A program made the translations under genes and the position numbers. Below, in pieces: positions 1-11,951 of a DNA stretch of 64,000 nt. This stretch comes from Diploscapter coronatus. Its lineage: Eukaryota; Nematoda; Chromadorea; Rhabditida; Rhabditidae. How positions within the stretch are numbered: the stretch's first letter is position 1; each line of letters opens with the position of its first letter. Below the pieces are notes generated by a model that saw only the letters and a program-made list of their open reading frames with translations, was not told the origin of the DNA and ran no database searches. The stretch is taken from assembly GCA_964036155.1 (NCBI GenBank), contig OZ038423.1, positions 58,109,249 to 58,173,248 of the forward strand. The letters run 5' to 3'.

Positions 1-232
1 TCACCGCTCATAGCCAGGATACAGTAGTTCTGTCGAAATGCACCAATCTTTCTTCCTCCCACTCTGTTCAGGGATGTCCATCTCTAACACAGCTCGCATC
101 GAACAAATTGATGCTTCGGAATTTCTCGATTCCTTTTTCTAGAAAATCCCGAATTTTCTTAATCAATCTATCGGACTGACCAGGCCCCAATTTTGTGACG
201 TAGTAGCACCTCGAGATTTTACCTCCAAAACC
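1..232 (-). pseudogene. possible 3' exon(s) of a minus-strand gene, doubtful
   Basis: On the minus strand an acceptor-like AAATTAG precedes an open stretch reading GKISRCYYVTKLGPGQSDRL and onward, which stops near position 74. A second frame, offset by one phase, carries EMDIPEQSGRKKDW and onward and ends at a TGA at positions 1-3. Both pieces look protein-like, but I find no splice junction that joins them cleanly. It may be a terminal exon pair of a gene further upstream, or a decayed copy. No family is recognised. Confidence 0.22.
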
Positions 233-1145
233 TAATTTGGAACGAAAAGTAAATATTCTATTTTTGGGAAACGGGAGTAAAAGTCGGAGAAAGCGAGTGA
301 CAATCGAATAGATATAGGTTCCAGGTACTGTCTAGCAACAGGTGATAGGTAATTAACGAACGATAATTACCCTAATTAACTGAGAATATTGACGAAAATT
401 ACATAATTTACGACTAAAAGAATGCTGAGATCTCGCCGCGATTAGACTACGCCCACAAAATGAGCGGAGCCTATTTCCCTCTGCTTTATTTTCATCTTTT
501 TCTAACTAGCGGTGTTCCGACGTCTAACCTACACATCACTGCGTGCTTTCGTTCATGCGTTATTGCGTATTTTCATGCTCACTTTACTCGATTTGATCAA
601 GAAATATTTATCTCCATCTCATCGTTATTATCTCGATTTTCCAGTTCAAAATTTGAATATTCTGTATCCTAAAACTATGCATCACTTGAGTGAATTTCCC
701 ACATTCTCTATCGGAGACTTTTCGGATTCTAACATTTTGTCGGAATTTCGAAAATCGATGATTTCAAAATTTTAGCGCCCGGTGTTTTGTAATCTCCCAA
801 AATTTTACAATTTCGTCTCCGAAATATGCCCATTTTTTATTTGTTTTTTCTCCTGAAATTTATTATCCTCTTGGTTATCTAGTACCAGAAAATTTGATCT
901 TTTCCCTAGTTTTGCGGATTTTCAGGTCGATATTCGTGTTCTCATTATTTTCGTAACTTTTATTCGTATTTTATTTGTTCCATTTACTACGTTCCATCTT
1001 TACCCACCATTCTAATATTTTCTAAAACCCAAAAAAATTAATAAAATTACCATCAAATTAGTTTTTTTTCGCGAAAATGGTTTGAAGACCATTGAATATT
1101 TCTCAAAGTTATTTTTCTTTTTTCGGAATTTATGATTTTCAGAAA
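233..1145. other. intergenic, upstream of calnexin
   Basis: AT-rich sequence with no convincing gene. The only notable local pattern is a cluster of TAATTA repeats in both orientations near 345-400. The last bases form a TTTTCAG acceptor ending at 1142, three bases before the calnexin ATG. With no upstream donor in evidence, this is probably a spliced-leader acceptor. Confidence 0.5.
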
Positions 1146-4100
1146 ATGGCCAATTTGGTTTTCTTGGGATTTTTGTTGCTGTTCACCCCTATAGCTACCG
1201 GGGAAGATGAAGACGCTAAGGTAAAAAAAAATTTAATTTTAAAAATAAAATTTTAAATTCAGCCGGCCTTCGTGCCGTCCGACTTCCAAGTGCCCTCTGT
1301 ACCGGAGTCGACTCACTTTTTCACCTTCTTCCCTCACGAAAGCAAAATCAACCAGATCTGGTTCACGAGCACTGCGAAAAAGGTTTCAAAATTTGTTTCT
1401 TAAAAATGTTGAGAAAATAATCTTATTGTTAGATTATTCTTTATAAAAATTAGTAAATTTTCAAAATAAAAATTAGGACGGTGTGGACTCCGAGATCGAG
1501 AAATACGACGGTGTTTGGGAAATCGGCCTTCCTACCGAGGTGGCGATTCACAACGACGCGGGACTGATTGTCAGGTCCAAGGCCAGGTATAAAATAAAAC
1601 AACTTTTAAAAAGTTATAATTTTGAAAATAAATAAAGATTAAATTATAAATTGTGGTTTCAGACACCATGCTATCGCTGCTAAATTGAACAAGCCATTTA
1701 CCTTCGACAAGGATTCCACTCTCGTTATGCAGTTAGTTTTTTTTTCTTTTCCAAGAATACACTTTCATGGAAATTTGATAAAATCATAGATTCATTTTAA
1801 AAATGTATTTTGAAGTTCAGATTTCTCAAAACTTAACCCGCAAATCAACCCGTGGAAAACAGTAAATTGTTTTATTAGAGAAAAAGTGGATATTTTCTTT
1901 TTCTTTCATGAAACGATGCACTATTTTTTCTGTGGTCGAGTTTTGAGAAGTCTGCTGAAGTTCTCAAGTCTTTTTGTAAAACTAAAAATTTTCAGATACG
2001 AGGTCAAATACGAAGAAGGCCAGGAGTGCGGTGGCGGATATGTGAAACTTCTAAATGCCGGCAGTCATGACGATCTCAAGGCTTTCAATGTAAGTTTTAT
2101 TTTTCCAGAATTCTACGATTATTTTAATTTTGCTCGATAAAAAATGTATCTTCATTAAATTTTCCTTCCTATTTTTCCATTTTCAGGACAAAACGCCCTA
2201 TTCAATCATGTTCGGTCCAGACAAGTGCGGAACTAGCGGGAAAGTTCACCTGATCTTCCGCTACAAGAACCCTATCAATGGATCCGTCCACGTAAGAGTT
2301 TGTTCTATTCTTTCAAATGAAAACATTGAACTTTATCTTCATATAATGCTACTGAAAATTCTTTAAATTATGACAAATTTTGCATTAGCTTTAAAAAATG
2401 AATTTTCCAAATAAAAATATTTTCTAAAATTTAGAATAATCTCTTTTTAGGAGCACCACGCAAAGCAGCCATCCAACGTGGGCACGACCTACTGGGACGA
2501 CCACAAGACGCACCTCTACACTCTGATTCTCAAGCCGGACGGCTATTTCCAAGTGCTGGTCGACGAGAGAGAAATCATCAGAGGCAATATTCTTCATGTA
2601 AGGCATTTAAAAATATTTTAAAGATTTTTTGAAATGATATTATATTTTTCCTAAAAAAATTTCAAAAGATAGTAGTTTTCTCTTCCACGAATTTTCAGAA
2701 GATAATTTATATTTGAAAGAATGATATTTATGACTTTCATTTATTTAAAAAATTGAAATGTGAGCGTTTTCCTCAAGAAATTACATTTTGTTTTTTTCCA
2801 GGACGTCACCCCACCCATCGAGCCTCCGAAAGAAATTTTCGACCCTAGTGACAAAAAGCCGGCCGATTGGGATGACAGGTAAAAATGATTTTAAAGTAAA
2901 AATAAATAAATAACTAAAAGAATAAAAATAAGATAGAATAATTTTAAAATTACAATTAAAAAAAAGAAATAATAAAATATTTTAAGGGAGGAGATTCCCG
3001 ACGAGACAGCGTCCAAACCTGATGATTGGGACGAAAATGCACCCAAGGAAATTGTCGATGGAACCGCTGAGAAGCCTTCCGATTGGCTGGAAGATGAGGT
3101 TTGCGTTTTTTTTATTATATATATTTTTTAATTTTAAAAATTTGAAATTTTGTTTATCTTTGAAAGTTTAAAACAATTTTTCCTTCTTTTAAAAAAGCTT
3201 GAGAAGTTTATTTTAAAAAATGCCTTATAAATTGAGATGGACTTAATTTTTATTATTTTTGATAAATTATAAAACTAAAGCGAAATAGAAGGAATAAAAA
3301 TGTTTGAATTTCAGCCCGAGCTGATCCCCGACCCTTCGGCGACGAAGCCCTCGGATTGGGACAACGAGCTGGACGGCGAGTGGGAGCCGCCTCAGATTGA
3401 CAACCCCGCGTGCAAGGGCGTCTCCGGGTGCGGTCCCTGGAAGCAACCCGTCATTCCTAACCCCAAATACAAGGTTGGCCATTTAAAAAAATTAGATTTC
3501 TAATTTTACAAACTAGGAAAAGTTTTAAACGTTGTTTTTAATGGAATTTCTTTCATAATAAAGGAGATCATATAGAAATTAGTAAAAACGCTATCATTTT
3601 CAATACAGTTTCTTCAAATATGAGCTAAAATCTATTTAAAAAACCTCAAACTTGAACTTGAACTATTTTCTACACGAGTATAAGAAAAAATAAAATTTTC
3701 TAAATTTTGCAAGTAAATTTTGCAATTTCAAGGGCAAATGGATTCGTCCTAAAGTCAAGAACCCCGCTTACAAGGGCGTCTGGACTCCGAAACTGATCCC
3801 CAATCCGCACTACTTCGAGCCCGGCCCGTTTGACGGAATCGTCCCAATTCATGCCATCGGAATTGAGCTCTGGACCATGAGCAAGGATATTATTTTCGGT
3901 AGGATTATTTTTTCAAATAAAACTTTTAAAAATTTTTAAAAGACGTTTGAAACATTTTTTCCTGTGGAAAGATGACTTTTCTCTAAAAATATGAACTAAA
4001 AAATCTTTTAATTCAAGTTTTTTTTCCTAATTATCGATTTTTTAAATTTCATTTTTTCTAGACAACGTCCTGCTGTGCGATTCCGAGGAGACAGCTACCG

Positions 4101-5200
4101 AAGTCGCCAAGCAGACCTACAGAATCAGGAAGGCAGAGGAGGCGAGACTGGCTGCTAGTCAGGGTATTTTTGAATTTTAAAATTATTTTTTAGAAAATTA
4201 AAATATTTCTTTACGTTTTTCTGTATCTTACTAAAGATAAATTCGAAATGTAAAAATCTAAAAATAAAGAGTCGAAGAAAAAATTCAGGAGAAGGATCGG
4301 GCATTTTTAACGCATTTATCGAGGCAGCCAACGAGCGACCCTGGCTGTGGGCCGTGTACGTTCTGGCCCTGCTCATCCCGATTCTGCTGATCGGCGTCTG
4401 CTGCTTCGGAAGGAAGTCCAGTTCGACCAAACACCACAAGAAAACCGACGCGTATCAGGATGATGATACGGTAATATTTTTATTTTTTTTAAAGATAAGA
4501 AATATATTCTTTTAAATTAAAAATTTTCAGGTGCCCCTGCTAGTGGACGAAGACGGTGAGGAGGTTGGTGAGCATTCGGGCAAAGAGGACGGAAATATTT
4601 CCGGAGGAGACGAGAAGAGACGCTCCAGATCTGGCAGCAAGAGTCCCGCTAGGTGAACCATTCAAATATATTTAAAGATTAAAATTTTTCAAAATTTCAA
4701 ATTCATTGAAAAAAGTAAATAAATGAAAAAAATCACATTAAATCTAAAAAAAAATATAATAATTTTCAGAAAGCCAGAGAAACCGCTCGTCACCCCGCAG
4801 GCGATGAAGGATCTGGAGGAATCGGACGGTTCCGAGGAAGGTTCTCAAGGGGCCTCGGAAGAAGACGAAGAGGTTGACGTCGAAGGAGTCATTGAAGAAG
4901 TCGAGGAGACGGAAAAGAAGCAGGAACAGAAGGAGCAGGTAGCTTGATTTTAGTGTAAAAAGCACATTTTAGGAAATATAAAATATGTATTATTTTTCAA
5001 TTTTTAAGTTATATGCGACTTTTTAATGTAAAACTAACATTTTAGAAGTGAAGATAGGGTTTTTGAGATCATATGTGCACAGTGTGTCGCTGAAAATCTA
5101 GAGACTCAATTTTCAGGCCCCGCCCACCCCTCCTCCAGCCGAGAAGTCACCGTCCACTGCTCAGCAGAAACCGCGTCGCCGTGCTGCGCGTCGCGAGTAG
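1146..5200 (+). CDS. cnx-1: calnexin, ER lectin chaperone
   Basis: Sixteen exons join in frame to a 630-aa type I membrane protein. It starts with a signal peptide ([13 protein letters not shown]), followed by the globular lectin domain with the family stretch [18 protein letters not shown]. The P-domain arm has four type-1 repeats ([32 protein letters not shown]) and four type-2 repeats such as [15 protein letters not shown] and [15 protein letters not shown]. One membrane span follows ([19 protein letters not shown]), with a membrane-proximal Cys pair that is palmitoylated in some relatives. The acidic cytosolic tail ends in a basic RRRAARRE patch. The protein binds monoglucosylated N-glycans and retains folding glycoproteins in the ER. 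The start is chosen because a TTTTCAG acceptor ends three bases upstream, suggesting trans-splicing. Length and repeat number are normal for the family. Confidence 0.97.
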
Positions 5201-6139
5201 AGGTCATGCCCCCGCAAACCACATCCACAAAACCACGCTTACCAATGAAAGAAAATAAGGCTTACTGCAAATCCTCACTCATTTTTAACATTCATTTACT
5301 TCTAAAGATAAGTTTTTGTTGAAATTGAGTGAAGTTTAGAGTGAGCTAAAACCACCTGCTAGTCATTTTTATCAAGGTTTACTCGGGATAATCGACAATT
5401 TTTGAGGTCTTGGTAAAATTTACTCAGTTTTATCGGAATGTCAAAAATTAGTGATTTCCTGGTCAAACGAGCTATTTTATCCAGCCTCAAGGCATCAAAC
5501 CCAATGATCGTTTTTTTTTTATTATTTCTAGCTTAGAATGGATTTATTTCTGATTTCGAATTGCTTTATTCAAAATCGAAGATAAATTCGTCCTATGCAA
5601 TCCTATTCACCATCTCTTGTAGTCCATATGCTAATTTCTTTCAGACTTAGCAATGGGCAGTTTTACCTGCTTCAAAGTTGTTTTTATTTATCGCCAAACT
5701 TTTTTATTGATTCCACCACTTTTTTGCCAAATCCTTGTTTTTTTATTTATGAGAATTTTGTCAGTTGTGAGCGCTTTCACGTCACTTTGGCGAATTTTGG
5801 GCGGGGCCTAATTTTTGGAAAGTTAAGAAAAAACGCCCTCCGAAATTCGACAAGAGTGATCCATCCCTCAACTTACTCGAATTACGGATTAGTATTTCGA
5901 AATGTGTCGTGTCCTTGCAGAACTCATTTTCTCGTCCCGCCCCTTTTTTTTTATTGATTTTTGACTTGTTTTATTACTCTTTCTGCTCTTATTTGTGGAT
6001 ACTCTGAATATTTTGGGCTCAAGAAATAGGTTGTGTAGCAATTTTATGCTAATTGTTTTCAGTTTTAACCCCACCCGTTTTTAACAAAAAATTCAGAGTG
6101 CATTGTTTTATCTGTAGTCGAATAAAAAGTTTCGAGAAA
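5201..6139. other. intergenic, 3' flank of calnexin
   Basis: Holds the calnexin 3' UTR and AT-rich sequence. An open frame at 5595-5957 has low-complexity, Phe/Ser-rich composition and no splice or family support, so it is not called as a gene. Confidence 0.4.
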
Positions 6140-6311
6140 TTTGTATTTTATGCAATGATTACGAGGCATTCTTTGTAAGAATCGGACATACCTTGGCACA
6201 GGTATAAAGTCTTCGAAACCCAAAAAGAGTAATATGGTTGGATACCCCTATGGACCTTATTCACAAAAATCGGAAAATTAGGCCTCGTCCCCAAAGGTGG
6301 ACAAAGCTATA
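6140..6311 (+). repeat. dispersed repeat, copy 1 of a ~170-bp family
   Basis: This segment recurs in opposite orientation at 10199-10371 with only scattered differences. Both contain AGGCATTCTTTGTA, CGGACATACCTTGGCACAGG and GGACCTTATTCACAAAAATC. Part of it reads as a short frame containing MVGYPYGPYSQK before a stop, so it may derive from coding sequence. No terminal inverted repeat or target duplication was identified. Confidence 0.8.
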
Positions 6312-6702
6312 AAAAGGTCAAAGTGATTCTGCGATTGGACTCCCGAACCTGGACTTGAAAACTTCGAGAAAAAACCCGGAATTATGATTCTCAAGTCGAA
6401 TATAGTTAGTTAACACTCAAATACCCCTTCAAAACGAATTTGAAATCTCCGGTTCGACCTCTTCCTTGAGATCGTCGAATATTACAGAGAAGCTGTTCTA
6501 AGTACTCTGCCGAAAAAGCTAACGAAGCACTCGCGCGCTCTAAAAATGTGCCTTGTAATGTTTAAGCAATCATGAATAAACTCGGCATCTTTACCTTCAA
6601 CGCGAACCAGTATTTTCACTCAATCCTCAAAAAAATGATCGTTGCAGAGCATTTTTCGACTTGTTGTGTAAGTAAATACTCGTTGAACAAACTTTTAAAT
6701 CG

Positions 6703-6710
6703 TATAAAAG
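6703..6710 (+). promoter_or_regulatory. TATA box of the small secreted peptide gene
   Basis: TATAAAAG lies 57 bases before the ATG at 6767. This spacing leaves a short 5' leader, so direct transcription from this core promoter is likely. Confidence 0.6.
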
Positions 6711-6766
6711 TTGAACGTCGGCAGCAATTGGCACAAGCTCAGCTTCGTCTAGCAACTCATCTCATC

Positions 6767-7091
6767 ATGTTCGGAAAATTGTGAGTTTTACTTTTGGAGA
6801 CTTGCAAATTTCATCGGGGTTTCAGGTTCGCCCTCCTGGCTGTTGCCTTCGCCGTCTTCACCTCCACCCAGGCCCAAGTCCCAGTCGTCCCAACTGTTGC
6901 CGCCGCTTACGCCTACTCTCCATACTATTATTACTCATGGGCCTACCCAACTGTCGCCGTCTGGGGATCTGACAAGGTACTATCTGATTATGGTAGTGAA
7001 CGAATACCATTTGGCACCATTTCAGGGAGACAAGGCCCCGCCCCCACCAGCCCGCGGCGCATCTCTCCTCAACAACATGAAGAACAACTGA
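6767..7091 (+). CDS. small secreted Tyr/Pro-rich peptide, 76 aa
   Basis: Three exons (6767-6780, 6826-6976, 7026-7091) join in frame with GT-AG introns of 45 and 49 bases. The product begins with a clear signal peptide (MFGKLFALLAVAFAVFTSTQA). The roughly 55-residue mature part contains AYSPYYYYSWAYP, then a Pro cluster (KAPPPPARG) and ends LLNNMKNN. It has no cysteines and no dibasic cleavage pattern, which argues against a disulphide peptide or a classical neuropeptide. A TATA box at 6703 and an AATAAA at 7177 frame the transcript. The signal peptide means it is exported; a role at the cuticle or in defence is only a guess. I do not recognise a named orthologue. Confidence 0.8.
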
Positions 7092-7224
7092 GCAGTTCGA
7101 AGCAGACCATCTCAGGGAGAATCACAATGACATCCGATTTTCTTTCATGAAATGTTTCGTTGTTTGTAAATGGTCGAATAAAACGTTCATTCTTTTAAAT
7201 TAACTGTTTAAGACGCATTATTTG

Positions 7225-7395
7225 AATAACCCGAACAAAATATAAAGAGTAGCCGGACAACTGCAAAAGTGTCTCGGACCCGAACCAAACTTATATGGCG
7301 GATACACCCATGAACCCTATTCACAAAAATGGGGAGACCAGGCCTACGAGGGGGTTAAAGTGGATATTTTCGAGGAGTGTGTTAACATAAGTTGA
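7225..7395 (+). pseudogene. divergent, coding-like copy 3 of the dispersed repeat
   Basis: The block aligns with copy 1 around CCCTATTCACAAAAAT and the surrounding GGATAC motif. Here the frame is open for about 47 codons before a TGA, including NLYGGYTHEPYSQKWGDQ and VKVDIFEECVNIS. No start, acceptor or upstream exon is apparent, so it looks like an orphaned terminal exon or gene fragment rather than an active gene. Confidence 0.4.
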
Positions 7396-7535
7396 TCAAT
7401 TTTCGATATGCTATCAATTGTTTATTGTGTTTCTTGAATTTATTCGATTGCATTTAAAGCAAAAAATTAAATTATTATTTCACATTTTATTGAATAAAAG
7501 TTCTATATGAAATCTGAGATTAATATAATCAAGCT

Positions 7536-8827
7536 CTATTTTATGTTAATTTTTCCGACTTCACGCCATTTATTCGTTTGTGGATCGTATTCTTCAATAG
7601 CGTCACAGAGGTTTATCCCAGTGTATGAGCCATAACTTTTTTTCTCAGTATATTGAAATCTAAGTTAACAAATATTTCTTATAGAGATGTGCAAAATCTC
7701 AGCTCACTTTCCCCCGATTGCATACAATTTCCCGTTAGCGACAATGAGCGAATGATAATAACTTGCATAATTCATATCAGCGATTCGAGAAATTCGACTT
7801 TCAACTGGAACTGAGGGGTCGAAACACAGACAGGATTTTAATACTCTATCACTAAATATATAATGATGCATTATTTATCATACAAAATTAACGACCTCAC
7901 TCCTCCAATTATGTAAATTCTTCCATTTAATGATGCGACTACATAACCCCAATACACTTCTTTTTCTCCTACTTCAATCCATTCCCGTTCATCGTCTGAT
8001 AATCGATATATTTTTCGACTATTTCTATCGTCAATAACTGAATATCCATAATTACAATAATGAATATGCTATAATGTGACCGTATAAAATCCCATTGCAT
8101 GTTATTGTTTGAGCACGTATAGTTGGAAGAGGGAAAGCAGGTCCTGTTTGCCATTCTCCATTTATTAAAACCTGAATTAATTATTTCATCATGGACTTTC
8201 TTTCGACCTTCTTACATCAACTCGATTCGTATTTTCCCATGTTTTAGGATCCCGTCCACCCAAATAATATAATTTGTCTTTGAAATAAACCACAGATGCA
8301 TATCCACGCCATTCAGGAGGATATGAACCTGTAAAATCTTTGAATCGATCACTCATGGATTTTTTGATAAGACCTCCTGAAATTCGTCTAGTATTCAGGT
8401 CATATATTTCAAATGATTCATTTCCGCTAATTCCAAAAATCTGAAATCGAAGAAACTATTCAAGATAACGAACATAAGAGTTTACTCTATCCTTTGTAAT
8501 TGCTACTTGATATGTCTCATAACATTCGTGGAATTTTGCGATCACTTCGACTGAGCAGGCGTATGAATTGAACAAGCATATTCTTCCTTCACGTTTACCA
8601 TTATGTTGATAATAAACTAAATTATTACGAATCATTTCAAAGTCTCTTATTTAGTTTCAACATAATTTCTTACGATAGAATAAAATTTCCCTCTCGAGCG
8701 CTGTCGGCAGATATTTTTTGATTATTTGCATCATTCGACTGCTAGTCCGGGCCAATTTTCTCAGCTCTTTGGGTTCGGGATATTGGCAGATCAGCAATAT
8801 AATTTCGACTGGTAAATTGGTTAGCAT
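7536..8827 (-). CDS. F-box/kelch-repeat protein, probable ubiquitin-ligase substrate receptor
   Basis: Small AT-rich exons assemble on the minus strand into about 350 aa. The N-terminus (LTNLPVEIILLICQYPEPKE) resembles an F-box, the Skp1-binding module of SCF ubiquitin ligases. Kelch-type blades follow, each with a hydrophobic strand and a Gly pair: VVYFKDKLYYLGGRD, ASLNGRIYIIGGVRS and IVANGKLYAIGGK. Each has a following Trp or Tyr strand, as in EEYDPQTNKWREVG just before the stop. A predicted job is to bring a target to an SCF or CUL3-type ligase. Only about five blades are visible, so the propeller may be incomplete or divergent. Exon junctions were inferred by eye; the first intron uses a weak acceptor (AATAAGAG). 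Nematodes carry large, fast-evolving F-box families, which fits the lack of a clear orthologue. Confidence 0.8.
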
Positions 8828-10198
8828 CTTTGTTGTCTTTGTTAAGAGACCTAAACAATCAGCATAGTATTACTTCGAAATGGAAATAGTAAAAGAGTAT
8901 TGATTGCAAGTTGCAACCATGGTCCGTCACAAGATACATAGGAGTGAATTTACTATAATCTTTATCTTTTTCGCTACTACTCCCTCGCCTTTCCCATCGT
9001 GTGTTGCTAAGCGAAAAGAGCGTGAAGGATGAAGAGATAAAAAGAGCGAGAAGGAGAAAGAGGCAGAGGGCAATGAAAAGAAAATCGAAAATTGAAAGGA
9101 TGAACAATGAACATGGTTCAAAGCAAATGCTCTTTCCCTTTATTTCGACATGCCGTATTGAATAAGAAAGTCTGCAATTAATGTTTGAAATTGATCATTG
9201 AAAAAAGGAGAATGAAACTACTAAATTGATGCTTCGCAATTTTGATCAGACTAAATCGATTTGAGGATAAAAATAGATGAAAGGGTTTTGCTCTGAGAGA
9301 TTTGTTTAGAAGAATAGTTGTAGGAAGGCAAGCGTGAAAGATAAGATGGAATGACCGTTCACAAAAAGGAAAAAATAAGCATTCAAATGACTCGAATGGC
9401 AGAAAGTAACACAGCTAAGCAATATCTGAAAAGACAAGATTTGAAATAGAGCAATGAATTATCACTTTTCTCTTAAATCTGATGCTCAAATCGGAATATG
9501 AAAATTTGAAGAGAAATGAATACTGAAAAGTAAACGAAATTTTTCTCTTAAAATAATGATTTAGAAGTGAATGTAATTTTACTTAAATGAAATTCCACAT
9601 CGAAAATACAAACTGAAACTAAAATCAAATGAGGAAGAAAAAGAAGAATGACCATTCATAGAAGACGAGAATTGAGACTGAATGAGGAGGATAAAGAATT
9701 TGGCAAGCGGTTCCTTAGGTTACTTACTCGGTATTTTCTGTATCTTTTCATGCACTATTTCTCTCATTGATTATGCAGGTGATTTTAGAGGTGTGCCGTG
9801 ACGAATTTCAAAAAGCCTTTGGGTTAAAGTTATCTTTCATATTTATGATTGTAATCTAGAAAGTGTGAATGAAACAGAGAATTGAACGGGATCTAGATTG
9901 GGGAAAAAATTAAAGTTCGGAACTTCATAAACTTATGTTATGATGATCAGATTTGAAAGATCATTAAGCAGGCACGACAGAAGTAGATGAAATGATGATG
10001 TCGGTCACTTTGCCGGATGCTTAAGAACGCACAAACCTAAGGGGGGACTTAAGTCAAAATTGCTCTATGACTAAATCCGCCATAATACTTCCTTCACAAT
10101 TTTGTATCTTTAACCAGAAATTTTCGAATTTTGAGAAAATCTTTTATAGCAAAAATTTCCTTTGTACCTTCTAACAGGTGTCATTTTCAAACTTCAAA
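8828..10198. other. intergenic, purine-rich upstream region
   Basis: No gene is supported. From about 8990 to 9700 the plus strand is strongly GA-rich (pyrimidine-rich on the coding strand of the kelch gene). Open frames here are antisense to low-complexity sequence. Confidence 0.4.
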
Positions 10199-10371
10199 TT
10201 AGCATAGCTCCGCCCATTTTAGGAGGCGGGGTCTAACTTTCCGATTTTTGTGAATAAGGTCCATAGGGGTATCCAACCATATTATTTTTGGGTTTCGAAG
10301 ACTTTATACCTGTGCCAAGGTATGTCCGATTCCTACAAAGAATGCCTTTTAATCATATATAAAATACAAAC
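10199..10371 (-). repeat. dispersed repeat, copy 2, inverted relative to copy 1
   Basis: Reverse complement of 6140-6311 with a few substitutions and small gaps. With copy 1 it brackets the secreted-peptide and kelch genes as a 4.2-kb inverted pair. Confidence 0.8.
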
Positions 10372-10690
10372 TTGTCGTTTTTATCTCCAGTGAAGTCAAG
10401 CTCTGAATTCAGTAATTTGTAATGCTCTCTTGTAAGAGTGAGTGCTAACTTTATCATTTTATGTCATATCCAATTATATCAAAATCTGAAATAAAAATTC
10501 ATTCTCGTGTACTTCCCAACAACATTTTCTTATCGTTTATTTCTAGAAATTTTATATGAACTATCGTATATCCACAAATAAGGTGAAAACTTAAAGCTCG
10601 ACGAAGAAAAATAATGAACAAAGTTGGGCGACGAGTCGTTTTGTCCAAAAAAATAATCCATGCGTACTTTTTGTACCAAGAGCGATTATC

Positions 10691-10737
10691 TTTGTCCCGA
10701 AGCTATTATAGAAAGGAGGAATAGCGTTTGGGACAAA
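10691..10737. repeat. short perfect-ended hairpin
   Basis: TTTGTCCC at 10691 pairs with GGGACAAA ending at 10737. Inner pairing of AGCTATT with AATAGC surrounds a small loop. Weaker outer pairing (GTACTTTTTGTACC with AAAAGTAC) suggests a longer decayed element. Confidence 0.6.
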
Positions 10738-10985
10738 AGTACTCACAGCCAAAAATCGATAAATAACCGTTTCAAATCGCGTGAAATCACCCTTGAATTT
10801 CCGAAAATGGCCGGTAAAAGTATAAGTGCTAAAACCGATTAGATGAGCATGATGATAATATATTTTCCAACTAGATGCTAGCAAAAATTAAGCCTGCCAC
10901 AGTTTTGCAATTTCTTCATTTTGCAAAACCAGGCCATAGTTTGAATCGATGAGAATCTAGAAGTAAAACTGAAAGAGCCCTCATT

Positions 10986-11138
10986 AAAAAGGGTTTCCTG
11001 TATTTCTTATCACTAAGCTTTCCTTACCCTATTGTAGTTTTCACCTCCTTTTATGGAAAATAGCAGGGGAAGGGAAAAAGAGTGAAAACTATAAGGTAAG
11101 GATAACTTAGGGGTGAATAATACAGGAGACCTTAAAAA
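10986..11138. mobile_element. ~150-bp palindromic element, MITE-like
   Basis: Two arms of about 55 bases are imperfect reverse complements. The left arm has TTTCCTGTATTTCTTATCAC and TAGTTTTCAC; the right arm has GTGAAAACTATAAGGTAAGG and AATACAGGAGACC. It has no coding capacity. The structure fits a non-autonomous foldback element. Confidence 0.6.
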
Positions 11139-11951
11139 GAGATCTAGTTTTACGAAATCTCAAACAATCAACGTCTCATTCTGAAAGAGCTATGTCTATT
11201 TTGGAACAAAGTTATGGTATCGAAAGCCTAAAATGAAAGTCTACCCTTCACCTAATAAAATATGAATTCTTTTGTAAGATTCATGACTTCTATTTTAAAG
11301 TTACGGTATTTTCGGTTATGGAACTGAACAAGTATTGCTCAAAATTATACCCGAATGATAAAAAAAACTTGTAGGTAAAAAGCGAGAAAACTCATAAAAC
11401 TGTCCTAACAAATCGGAAAAATTAAACGCATCTACAGTATGCAGAAATCGGTGAAGTATCATAAAGCGAAAATATTTAGATTTATATTTGAACCATTTTA
11501 GGCTCTTATGCTTTAACATAGGAAGAAATATTCCCACTTCACGAAAAAATTAAAATTCAATCGATACGACCTTTTAAAAATCTATATAATTCAAAATTAT
11601 TGTCATGTTTTCTTGAGATCAAACAATTTAATTCGTAAGCGGTTTTGGGAAGAACAACGCCTTATTTTTGATGTCCTACAGAAATTCACGGGAAAACTTG
11701 ATATTTTGTGAGCAAGCAATGAAGTATCTGTAGGTTTGGAAATGGCTACGGGCTTTGATAGTCGACCCAAAAATGATAGCATATTGAGACAATGGATGTC
11801 AATTGGTGCCGTTTTGAAAAATACACCAAATGGTTTTTCTACAATTTCAATTAGCACGAAATTTGATCTATTTTGAAGAGAAAGAAACAGAAAATTTTGC
11901 TATCTCATCTTTGGGTCTATTACCAAATGTATGGAATGGCAGGCTACCATT
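11139..11951. other. intergenic, 3' flank of the esterase gene
   Basis: Presumed 3' UTR and spacer. Two short minus-strand open frames (11316-11537 and 11603-11857) have no splice or family support and are not called. Confidence 0.4.

Noticed and set aside
5595..5957. 120-codon plus-strand open frame
   Set aside because: Low-complexity Phe/Ser-rich translation, no start context, no splice sites and no family resemblance; consistent with a chance frame in AT-rich spacer.
10591..10884. Overlapping open frames on both strands
   Set aside because: They read through the hairpin at 10691-10737; the symmetry itself creates mirrored open frames.
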